From NCBI GenBank assembly GCA_002363695.1, contig DEWO01000023.1, forward strand, positions 1 through 8,498: a DNA stretch of 8,498 nt, given 5' to 3'. The stretch comes from Prevotella sp. UBA3208 (GTDB taxonomy: Bacteria > Bacteroidota > Bacteroidia > Bacteroidales > Bacteroidaceae). Positions 1 through 6,430 of the stretch are shown here, one piece after another. Under the pieces are notes generated by a model that worked only from the letters and a program-made list of their open reading frames with translations, made no database searches and was not told where the DNA came from. Positions within the stretch are counted from its first letter, which is position 1. Each line of letters begins with the position of its first letter. The position numbers and the translations under genes are program-made.

Positions 1-1025
1 TTCGTCAGATGATGCCTGAGGAGGCACAGTATGCCTATTTGGCAACTGTGCAGGCTCTGGAACAGGCTAAGTTAACGCAAGACTATATTGACAGTCATGA
101 GGTCGGTGTCATCTATGGCAATGACTCTGTGGCTGAGGCTACGATGGTTGCCATGGACAAGTTCCGTCAGGTAGGCTCGACAGCAGCCTGTGGCTCTGGA
201 GCCATCTTCCAGTCCATGAACTCTACTGTGACCATGAACCTGGCCACCTTGTTCCACCTGAAAGGTATCAACCTGACAGCATCTGCAGCCTGTGCCAGTG
301 GTTCTCAGTCGCTGGGACTGGGTTTCCTGCTCGTCAAGAACGGACTGCAAGACTGCATCGTCTGTGGTGGTGCTGAGGAAAACAATATGTATGGCATTGC
401 CTCGTTCGATGCCCTGCAGACCTTCTCTACACGCATCGATGCCCCTGCCAAGGCAAGCCGCCCCTTCGACCGCGACCGCGACGGACTGGTGCCCAGCGGT
501 GGTGCTGCCACACTGATCATCGAGAGCTATGACCATGCTGTACGTCGTGGTGCTCCCATCCTGGCTGAGATCCTCGGTTGGGGATTCTCCGGCAATGGTG
601 ACCACATCTCTACACCCAATGTGGAAGGTCCCACCCGTTCGCTGCTGCGCTCACTGGAGAGTGCAGGCATCTCACCCCGCGAAATCGGTTATGTGAACGC
701 CCATGCCACCTCTACGCCTATTGGTGACAGTCGTGAGGCTGAGGCTATCGCAAGCGTGTTCGGGGACTATCGTGTTCCTGTGACCTCTACGAAGAGCCAG
801 ACGGGACATGAGATGTGGATGGCAGGTGCTTCAGAAATTATCTACTCGATGCTGATGATGAAGAACGACTTCATTGCCGGTTCTATCAACTTCGAGAATC
901 CTGATGAGGTTACCCAGTGCATCAACGTCATTCCCGAGACTCGTCAGGAGCACTTCGACATCTTCCTGAGCAACTCGTTCGGATTTGGTGGTACCAACTC
1001 GACGCTGATCGTCAAAAACTGCTGA
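1..1025 (+). CDS. Beta-ketoacyl-ACP synthase (FabB/FabF-like ketosynthase of an aryl-polyene-type cluster), 5' partial
   Basis: Condensing enzyme that would extend an ACP-bound chain by decarboxylative Claisen condensation with malonyl-ACP in the cytoplasm. The reading frame is open from base 3, so the start lies upstream; about 340 residues are visible of the roughly 400 usual for the family, so some 60 N-terminal residues are missing. Counting from the ATG at base 9, the nucleophile is Cys95 in TASAACASGSQ, and the two catalytic histidines are His232 in NAHATSTPIGD and His267 in KSQTGHEMWMAG. The glycine-rich C-terminal motif NSFGFGGTN is present at 322-330. All three catalytic residues are intact, so this is an active-type ketosynthase and not a chain-length factor. 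The motif after His267 (GHEMWMAGASE) differs from the GHLLGAAG form common in fatty-acid FabF. It is the first visible gene of the operon, 59 bases before the ACP gene. Family assignment is secure; placement in a pigment pathway rests on the neighbours. Confidence 0.93.
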   Translation, partial: RQMMPEEAQYAYLATVQALEQAKLTQDYIDSHEVGVIYGNDSVAEATMVAMDKFRQVGSTAACGSGAIFQSMNSTVTMNLATLFHLKGINLTASAACASGSQSLGLGFLLVKNGLQDCIVCGGAEENNMYGIASFDALQTFSTRIDAPAKASRPFDRDRDGLVPSGGAATLIIESYDHAVRRGAPILAEILGWGFSGNGDHISTPNVEGPTRSLLRSLESAGISPREIGYVNAHATSTPIGDSREAEAIASVFGDYRVPVTSTKSQTGHEMWMAGASEIIYSMLMMKNDFIAGSINFENPDEVTQCINVIPETRQEHFDIFLSNSFGFGGTNSTLIVKNC

Positions 1026-1054
1026 TATCGGAAAATAAACAGTAAATAGAAAAT

Positions 1055-1082
1055 ATATTGTAAATTGTAAAATTTTAAATTG
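1055..1082 (+). repeat. A/T-rich leader with 7-bp tandem repeat before the ACP gene
   Basis: The 59-base gap between ketosynthase and ACP is almost all A and T. It holds two perfect adjacent copies of ATTGTAA (1057-1063 and 1064-1070), then the 10-base palindrome TAAAATTTTA (1068-1077) and another AAATTG (1077-1082), ending two bases before the ATG at 1085. There is no Shine-Dalgarno sequence, as is usual in Bacteroidota, where unstructured A/T-rich leaders help ribosome recruitment. A role in translation is inference. Confidence 0.55.
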
Positions 1083-1084
1083 TC

Positions 1085-1330
1085 ATGACAAGAGAAGAAA
1101 TTATCGCACAAGTAAACAGCCTGCTGGCTGAAGAGTTTGAAGTTGAAGAGAGTGAGTTCACACCCGATGCTAACCTGAAAGAGACCCTCAGCCTCGACAG
1201 TATTAACCTCGTGGACCTCATCGCACTGGTGCAGTTCAACTACAAAATCACCATCCCAGTAGAGGACCTGAAGAAGATTCAGACCTTCGACAACCTGTAC
1301 GACTACATTGAGGAACATCAGGCTGCATGA
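1085..1330 (+). CDS. Acyl carrier protein dedicated to the polyene cluster
   Basis: An 81-residue acidic protein of normal ACP length. It would carry the growing chain as a thioester on a 4'-phosphopantetheine arm and present it to the ketosynthase, reductase and dehydratase. The attachment site is Ser39 in the motif LSLDSINLVDL at the start of helix II, followed by the acidic/hydrophobic helix expected to dock partner enzymes. The N-terminal helix (residues 3-17) and the C-terminal helix (about 68-79) fit the four-helix fold. The motif is DSI rather than the DSL common in fatty-acid ACPs, which fits a specialised carrier. The ATG at 1085 is the natural start because no other in-frame start precedes the first helix. 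The stop overlaps the dehydratase start as ATGA (1327-1330), so the two are probably translationally coupled. A phosphopantetheinyl transferase is needed but is not in this window. Confidence 0.93.
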   Translation: MTREEIIAQVNSLLAEEFEVEESEFTPDANLKETLSLDSINLVDLIALVQFNYKITIPVEDLKKIQTFDNLYDYIEEHQAA

Positions 1331-1749
1331 TATACAGCGGTGATGACATCAAACGGCTGATACCCCAGCGCTATCCGTTCATGATGGTGGATACGCTGGA
1401 GGAGCGTGACGGTAAGAGTGCTGCCGCTACCCTTGAGGTACGGCAGGACAATTACTTCATGCTGCCCGACCAGACGATGGCAGAGACAGGACTCATCGAG
1501 CACATCGCACAGTCCTGCTCAGCCTTGGCGGGTAGCCAGGCTTTGTCTCCTGAGTCATCGGCTCCTCCTGTGGGCATCATTGGCGAGGTGAAACATTTTG
1601 CCTGCCATCGTCGTCCGCGTCTGGGCGAGCGACTTGATACCGTAGTCTCTTTCGACATGACGTTTGGTAACGTCACACTGGCCACTGGCCATACTTCCGT
1701 AGGCGATGACCCCGTCGCTGAGGTTAAACTGAAAATATTCATGCAATGA
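1327..1749 (+). CDS. Hotdog-fold 3-hydroxyacyl-ACP dehydratase-like protein (ApeP/FabZ-like)
   Basis: A 140-residue single hotdog-domain protein, about FabZ size, probably removing water from 3-hydroxyacyl-ACP to form the trans double bonds of a polyene. The N-terminal motif IPQRYPFMMVD (12-22) matches the FabZ/ApeP motif LPHRYPFLLVD, and GLIEHIAQSCSALAG (55-69) matches the central-helix segment that carries the catalytic Glu (here Glu58). Two expected features differ: the conserved His of the first motif is Gln14, and the GHFP motif that supplies the catalytic His in FabZ is absent (the matching stretch reads NYFMLPD, 42-48). His59, next to Glu58, and His91 and His95 are the remaining histidines nearby. 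The start overlaps the ACP stop, and the stop overlaps the exporter start (ATGA at 1746-1749). Fold and context are strong; enzymatic activity is likely but not proven by motif. It could instead be a non-catalytic or thioesterase-like hotdog protein. Confidence 0.85.
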   Translation: MIYSGDDIKRLIPQRYPFMMVDTLEERDGKSAAATLEVRQDNYFMLPDQTMAETGLIEHIAQSCSALAGSQALSPESSAPPVGIIGEVKHFACHRRPRLGERLDTVVSFDMTFGNVTLATGHTSVGDDPVAEVKLKIFMQ

Positions 1750-4178
1750 CTAACTTGTTGATCCGTCTCGCTCAGTATTTCCGCAGCCATCAGCTCGTCT
1801 GCTGGCTGTCCATGGTGGCTTTGTTTGCCTTCTTCGGTTACTTTGCCACCCAGATACATTTGGAGGAAGACATCAACAAGCTGATGCCCTCGTCCAAGAA
1901 CGAGGATGGTACCACCAAGTTGGCTTTTGCAGACTTGAAAATCAAGGATAAGGTATTCCTGTTGTTCGAGGGAGAACATGCTGACAGCCTGGCTGAAACG
2001 TGCGATGCGTTCGTTGAGTCACTCACCAGGAGCGACTCTGCCAGCCAGACCATAGGCGATGTGTTCTACCGCTTGGACGAAGACTTGATGCCTGATGCCA
2101 TTGACTATATGGCGGAACACATTCCCGCCTATATTGACACCTCTGCCTATGCGAGGTTTGACACCTTGCTCACCCGCGAACACTTCGTACGTCAGATGCA
2201 ACAGAACCGCGACGACCTGACGGGTGAGTTTGGCAGTATGTTCCCTGAACTGATCCAGATGGACCCGATGGGTATGCGCAGTGTGTTGGTCGAACAGCTG
2301 GCACCCATGATGAGTGCTGGCAACTACAAAACCATTGATAACCACTTTTTTGTTCCAGACTCAACAGTCTGCATCGCCTTTATCACCCCTCGCTATTCGG
2401 CTACCAATACCGGACAGGGCTCTGCCATGTTCCAGATGCTGAACGAGCTGATAGATCAGTACGCGAAGAGTCATCCACAGGTGCGCATCAGCTATCATGG
2501 AACACCTGCCAGCGGTTATTATAACTCTACACAGATTAAGCACGATCTGACGACTACGATAGCAGGAGCACTGTTGTTGGTGCTGCTATTCCTGCTGTAT
2601 TGCTTCCGTCGCTGGGATACCATACCTTTATTATTATTACCCGTAGCCTTTGGCACTTTCTTTGGCTTGGCCATGATGTACTGGCTCAAGGGCGAATTCT
2701 CACTTTTAGCCTTGGGCATAGGTGGTGTGGTACTGGGTGTGGCCATGAGCTATGTGCTCCATGTGCTGACCCATCATCAGTATGTCAGCGATCAGAAACA
2801 GCTGTTGCGCGACCAGGTGAAGCCCGTCCTGCTGGGTTGCATCACCACCATAGGCTCCTTTGCCGGCCTGCTTTTCGTCAATACCGACCTGTTGCGTGAC
2901 TTTGGCCTGTTTGCAGCCTTTGCCATCCTCGGCACCACCTTGTTCTCGCTTATCTATCTGCCGCAGATGCTGTCCAAAAAGACCAGTCAGCACGCTTTCA
3001 GCTGGCTGGACCGCATCAATGCCTATCCCTTCGACCAGAAACGTCCTCTGCTTGTAGGCATCTTGCTCGTCGTCCTGTTGGGCGTGGGAGCCTATCTGGT
3101 GGGTGGAACCCATTTCGATGCCGATATGCACAATCTGGGCTACGAAGCCGAGATTACTGAGCATTCTGAGGAACTGCTTCGCGCAAAGACCTATACGGGC
3201 GACAAGACCAAATACTTTGCCAGTCAGGGACGTACCATGGAGGAGGCCATTGACCACTTTGCCATCTTGGACCATAAGCTCGATTCGCTGCAGCGCATCG
3301 GACTGGTGAAGAGCTATACCCATACCAATCAGTTGCTGGTGGCACTCCATACACAGCAGCAGCGCATTGATGCTTGGCATCGCTACTGGACTCCGAAACG
3401 TCAGGCTACCGTTCGCAAACTCATCAACGAGACGGCTTCCCAAGCCGGACTGAATCCCGAGGCTTTCAATGCTTTCTTTGAGGCTGCCAATGCAGACTAC
3501 CAGCCTGATGCGCTCTACAACGCAGAACTCATCCCCGAGGGCTATCTCTCCACCCTGACCGAGCAGTCATACGGTGGGGACTATCTGGTGTTTACCTCTG
3601 TCCGCTGCCAGAACGACTCTGTGCGCAGCAGCGACAGCGACTATATCCGTATCTGTGATGCCGTCAGCAGCAATCCCAACCTACTCGTGCTCGATACCTA
3701 TTATTATACGACAGACACGCTGATTCAGATGAGTCAGGACTTCGACACCCTGCAGTGGTTGTCCATGGCTTTTGTCTTCGTCGTGCTGCTCCTGTCGTTC
3801 CGTTTCAATGTCAAGTACACGGTGCTGGGCTTTGCACCCATCCTGCTCAGCTGGCTCATCGTGTTGGGTGTCATGAACTTGTTCGGAGTACAGTTCAACC
3901 TCATCAGCATCATCATTTCCACCTTTATCTTCGGTATTGGTGTCGACTACAGCATCTTTGTGATGAACGGTCTGATCAATCAGAACCTGCAATACCACAA
4001 GACGGCTGTACTACTCTCTGCTATCATTCTGATCGTGACTGTCAGTAGCATGTTGCTGGCTCAGCATCCTGCCATTCGCAGCGTAGGCTTCTCTACGCTC
4101 GTAGGCCTGCTCTCTGCGGTAATTCTTGCCTATGTCCTCCAACCTGCCGTTTTCCGGTGGCTGCAAAAAGAAAAATAA
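1746..4178 (+). CDS. MMPL/RND-superfamily inner-membrane exporter
   Basis: An 810-residue polytopic membrane protein with the classic duplicated layout: one helix (about 17-36), a periplasmic domain (about 37-265), five helices (about 270-408), then again one helix (about 434-453), a second periplasmic domain (about 454-667) and five helices (about 668-804). This is the MMPL/RND 'predicted exporter' type often found in aryl-polyene clusters, where it is thought to move the lipid-like product out of the inner membrane using the proton gradient. The second half carries GIGVDYSIFVM (730-740) with the Asp734-Tyr735 pair expected for proton relay. In the matching segment of the first half (about 330-340) the Asp is replaced by Ser335 while Tyr336 is kept. 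The ATG at 1746 overlaps the dehydratase stop. The substrate is inferred from context; a mycolic-acid-type or lipid substrate cannot be told from sequence alone. Confidence 0.92.
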   Translation: MTNLLIRLAQYFRSHQLVCWLSMVALFAFFGYFATQIHLEEDINKLMPSSKNEDGTTKLAFADLKIKDKVFLLFEGEHADSLAETCDAFVESLTRSDSASQTIGDVFYRLDEDLMPDAIDYMAEHIPAYIDTSAYARFDTLLTREHFVRQMQQNRDDLTGEFGSMFPELIQMDPMGMRSVLVEQLAPMMSAGNYKTIDNHFFVPDSTVCIAFITPRYSATNTGQGSAMFQMLNELIDQYAKSHPQVRISYHGTPASGYYNSTQIKHDLTTTIAGALLLVLLFLLYCFRRWDTIPLLLLPVAFGTFFGLAMMYWLKGEFSLLALGIGGVVLGVAMSYVLHVLTHHQYVSDQKQLLRDQVKPVLLGCITTIGSFAGLLFVNTDLLRDFGLFAAFAILGTTLFSLIYLPQMLSKKTSQHAFSWLDRINAYPFDQKRPLLVGILLVVLLGVGAYLVGGTHFDADMHNLGYEAEITEHSEELLRAKTYTGDKTKYFASQGRTMEEAIDHFAILDHKLDSLQRIGLVKSYTHTNQLLVALHTQQQRIDAWHRYWTPKRQATVRKLINETASQAGLNPEAFNAFFEAANADYQPDALYNAELIPEGYLSTLTEQSYGGDYLVFTSVRCQNDSVRSSDSDYIRICDAVSSNPNLLVLDTYYYTTDTLIQMSQDFDTLQWLSMAFVFVVLLLSFRFNVKYTVLGFAPILLSWLIVLGVMNLFGVQFNLISIIISTFIFGIGVDYSIFVMNGLINQNLQYHKTAVLLSAIILIVTVSSMLLAQHPAIRSVGFSTLVGLLSAVILAYVLQPAVFRWLQKEK

Positions 4179-4190
4179 TCGAATAGTTTG

Positions 4191-5603
4191 GTGAAGTACG
4201 ACGTAGTAATCATAGGCAGTGGACTCGGAGGTCTCATCTGTGCCCGTCAACTGGCACAGCGGGGGCGTAGCGTGGTGGTGCTCGAGCGTCAGCGCATACC
4301 GGGCGGATGCCTGCAGAGCTATCGTCGTGGTGGACTGGAGTTTGACACGGGGCTGCACTATGTGGGGGGCCTGGACGAGGGACAGTCCTTGCACGATGCT
4401 TTCCAGTCACTGGGCTTGCTGAGCCTGCCTTGGCAACGACTCGATGCCGATGGCTTCGACCTCATCACCATAGGCAACCAGACATACCCTCTGGCTGAGG
4501 GCTTCGACCATTTTGCTGACACCTTGGCTGCCTTCTTCCCGCAGGAGCGCAGTGCGCTGCGTCAGTTCGTGACGATGCTGCGCCAGTTGCCACCCATGGA
4601 ACAGAGCTTCCAGGTCAATGCCTACGACTACCTGACATCTCTCTTCCACGACCCGTTGCTGGTCAACGTGGTGTCTGCAGCTGCCATGAGGATGGAACTG
4701 CGTCGCGAGTCTCTGCCGTTGTTCACCTTTGCCCATGGCTTGAGCAGCTACATCCAGAGCAGTTGGCGACTGAAGGGCAGTGGCCAGCTCATCATCGATT
4801 CTCTCATCCGTGATATCGAGGCTGCTGGGGGCGAGGTGTGCTGTCAGACTGAGGTGTGTGAGATGCGGGAGGCTGATGGTCGTATTGCCGCTGTCCTGTG
4901 CCAGGATGGCAGGTCCTTCGAGGGCGACCTCTTCGTCAGCGATGTCCATCCCCAGCTGACTCTGGGCTGGCTGAAGGAGTCGCAAGTGCTGAAGAACATG
5001 TTCCGTCGTCGCATCAATAACTTGGAGAATACGTTTGGCATGTTCACCGTCTCACTGGTGCTGCGTGCAGACACGTTGCCCTATTTCAACCACAACAAGT
5101 ATGTCTATCGGGAGGCTAACGTATGGACCTTCTCTGAGCAGACTGATGGAGTGGGGGCCATCATGGTTAGCGCTCGTGTACCGGAAGATGGCTCGACATA
5201 TGTTCGTCAGATAGATCTGCTGACACCACTGCCCTGGACTTTGTGCCAGACATGGGAGCATACCCAGGTGGGACGACGTGGTGCTGACTACGAACAACAG
5301 AAAGAACGACTGGCTGACGCGTGCATCCTGCTGGCAGAACGGGTCCTTCCCGGACTGCGTGACATGGTGGAGAAACGCTATACCAGTACTCCCCTGACGT
5401 GGCGCGACTATACGCTATCGCCCTGTGGCTCAGCCTTTGGTGTCCGGAAAGACTGCCGTCAACCGCTGATGACCATGCTGTCCACCAAAACCCCCATCCC
5501 CAATCTGCTGCTGACAGGCCAGAGCCTGATGCTGCACGGACTGGAGGGTGTCACCATGACAGCCCTCAGCACAGTAGAGGAAATCACGAAAGGGGAAAAT
5601 TGA
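4191..5603 (+). CDS. FAD-dependent oxidoreductase, CrtI/carotenoid-isomerase/retinol-saturase-like
   Basis: About 470 residues, normal for the phytoene-desaturase-like NAD(P)/FAD family. Numbered from the GTG at 4191, the N-terminal Rossmann motif is YDVVIIGSGLGG (3-14) with the ribose-binding Glu32 at the end of the second strand. EFDTGLHYVGG (50-60) resembles retinol saturase and carotenoid isomerase more than plain desaturases. The C-terminal flavin motif LTGQSLMLHGLEGVTM lies at 441-456. It would act on a long conjugated or isoprenoid-like chain (desaturation, saturation or cis/trans isomerisation); which one cannot be read from sequence. No ATG is available: the frame is closed by the exporter's own in-frame stop at 4176-4178, and the FAD motif begins at once, so translation starts at GTG 4191 or TTG 4188. 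The gap to the exporter is about 12 bases. Family is secure; reaction is unknown. Confidence 0.9.
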   Translation: MKYDVVIIGSGLGGLICARQLAQRGRSVVVLERQRIPGGCLQSYRRGGLEFDTGLHYVGGLDEGQSLHDAFQSLGLLSLPWQRLDADGFDLITIGNQTYPLAEGFDHFADTLAAFFPQERSALRQFVTMLRQLPPMEQSFQVNAYDYLTSLFHDPLLVNVVSAAAMRMELRRESLPLFTFAHGLSSYIQSSWRLKGSGQLIIDSLIRDIEAAGGEVCCQTEVCEMREADGRIAAVLCQDGRSFEGDLFVSDVHPQLTLGWLKESQVLKNMFRRRINNLENTFGMFTVSLVLRADTLPYFNHNKYVYREANVWTFSEQTDGVGAIMVSARVPEDGSTYVRQIDLLTPLPWTLCQTWEHTQVGRRGADYEQQKERLADACILLAERVLPGLRDMVEKRYTSTPLTWRDYTLSPCGSAFGVRKDCRQPLMTMLSTKTPIPNLLLTGQSLMLHGLEGVTMTALSTVEEITKGEN

Positions 5604-5617
5604 GGAATAAATAGTAA

Positions 5618-5640
5618 GAACTTCGTATCTTCGAAGATTC
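5618..5640 (+). other. Hairpin-forming inverted repeat between FAD oxidoreductase and fabG
   Basis: In the 82-base gap before fabG, GAACTTCG (5618-5625) can pair with CGAAG plus TTC (5632-5640, one bulged A at 5637) around a 6-base loop. The same bases also contain a perfect 12-base palindrome, ATCTTCGAAGAT (5627-5638). No U-run follows, so it is not a standard terminator. It could be a weak processing or attenuation element, or chance. Confidence 0.3.
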
Positions 5641-5666
5641 GGAAAGAGAATAAAAAGTAGAATAGT

Positions 5667-5685
5667 AAAATTGAAAATTGAATAA
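5667..5685 (+). repeat. A/T-rich leader with 7-bp tandem repeat before fabG
   Basis: Two perfect adjacent copies of AAAATTG (5667-5673 and 5674-5680) are followed by AATAA and the ATG at 5686. The element is the same design as the ATTGTAA pair before the ACP gene: a 7-base A/T-rich unit ending close to the start codon. No Shine-Dalgarno sequence is present. Confidence 0.55.
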
Positions 5686-6405
5686 ATGAACTACGCATTG
5701 ATAACAGGTGGCAGTCGTGGCATAGGCCGCGCCATCGCAGTAAAATTGGCTCAAGAGGGCTACCATGTGTTGATAAACTATACCAGCAATGACGCTGAGG
5801 CTCAGAAGACGCTGGAACTTTGTGGCGGACAGGGTACTTTGATGCGCTTCGACGTTAGCGACAGCGAGCAGGTGCGTGCTGCCTTGACCGACTGGCAGGC
5901 CAGTCACGACAGTGAATACATCGCTGTCGTAGTCAATAATGCCGGCATCCGTCGTGACAATGTCTTGGCGCTGATGCCCGAGGCAGACTGGCACCGTGTG
6001 CTTGACATCACCCTGTCTGGATTCTACAATGTCACCCAGCCGCTGTTGCCTGCTATGCAGCTGCATAAGTTCGGTCGCATCATTAATATGGCCAGCGTCA
6101 GCGGTCTGAAGGGTTTGCCCGGACAGACCAACTACTCGGCTGCCAAGGGTGGCATTATTGCTGCAACGAAGGCCCTGGCACAGGAGGTGGCACGTCGTAA
6201 CGTCACCGTCAACGCCATTGCACCGGGCTTCATCCGTACGGACATGACAGAGGGACTCGATGAGGCCGAGCTGAAGAAGCAGATTCCCATGGGCCGTTTC
6301 GGCACGCCCGAGGAAGTGGCCGATGCTGTTGCATTCCTGGCATCACCTCAGGCAGGCTATATCACGGGTAATGTTATCTCCATCAATGGAGGGTTGTACA
6401 CTTGA
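5686..6405 (+). CDS. fabG: 3-oxoacyl-ACP reductase, FabG-type short-chain dehydrogenase
   Basis: A 239-residue cytoplasmic short-chain dehydrogenase that would reduce 3-ketoacyl-ACP to 3-hydroxyacyl-ACP with NADPH, between ketosynthase and dehydratase steps. The cofactor motif TGGSRGIG (7-14) and NNAGIRRDN (84-92) are intact; the active-site residues are Ser137, Tyr150 (in TNYSAAKGG) and Lys154. PGFIRTDMT (180-188) and the C-terminal ITGNVISINGG (226-236) are typical of FabG. Aligned with E. coli FabG, the fourth tetrad residue, Asn in the ETNLSSVF segment, is Thr109 here (DITLSGFYN). Overall it resembles aryl-polyene ketoreductases (ApeQ-like; QTNYSAAKGGIIAATKALA), and its place in the cluster suggests this pathway rather than housekeeping lipid synthesis. 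It is 82 bases after the FAD enzyme and 25 bases before the LolA-like gene. The ATG at 5686 is placed right before the first beta-strand. Confidence 0.93.
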   Translation: MNYALITGGSRGIGRAIAVKLAQEGYHVLINYTSNDAEAQKTLELCGGQGTLMRFDVSDSEQVRAALTDWQASHDSEYIAVVVNNAGIRRDNVLALMPEADWHRVLDITLSGFYNVTQPLLPAMQLHKFGRIINMASVSGLKGLPGQTNYSAAKGGIIAATKALAQEVARRNVTVNAIAPGFIRTDMTEGLDEAELKKQIPMGRFGTPEEVADAVAFLASPQAGYITGNVISINGGLYT

Positions 6406-6430
6406 GTTTAGAGTTATAGAGTTTATAGTT
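6404..6430 (+). repeat. Near-perfect 7-bp repeats in the leader of the LolA-like gene
   Basis: Three copies of a GAGTTTA-like unit stand in line: GAGTTTA (6404-6410, overlapping the fabG stop), GAGTTAT (6411-6417) and GAGTTTA (6419-6425), then TAGTT and the ATG at 6431. They fill the entire 25-base gap. The unit differs in sequence from those before the ACP and fabG genes but matches them in length and position. Confidence 0.5.

Noticed and set aside
72..605. A 177-codon minus-strand frame across the ketosynthase
   Set aside because: It covers the conserved Cys active-site region in antisense; no domain or start context supports it.
1026..1084. A possible internal promoter in the A/T-rich gap before the ACP gene
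   Set aside because: No good TAnnTTTG with a properly spaced TTTG is present; A/T-richness alone is not enough.
2706..3443. A 245-codon open frame on the minus strand inside the exporter gene
   Set aside because: It lies wholly antisense to a well-supported membrane protein, has low-complexity His/Gln-rich content with no recognisable domain, and is explained by the codon bias of the + strand gene.
5600..5633. Possible Bacteroidota-type promoter (TTG at 5600-5602, TATCTTCG at 5626-5633) before fabG
   Set aside because: The -7 element has one mismatch to TAnnTTTG, the spacing (23 bases) is longer than usual, and the -33 element overlaps the upstream stop. Too weak to call.
5618..5660. Rho-independent terminator after the FAD oxidoreductase
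   Set aside because: The stem is short and A/T-containing, and no U-run follows; the next gene continues in the same direction and pathway.
6323..6430. A longer N-terminus for the LolA-like protein from the ATG at 6323
   Set aside because: It would overlap fabG by over 80 bases and bury the signal peptide, which begins cleanly at the ATG at 6431.
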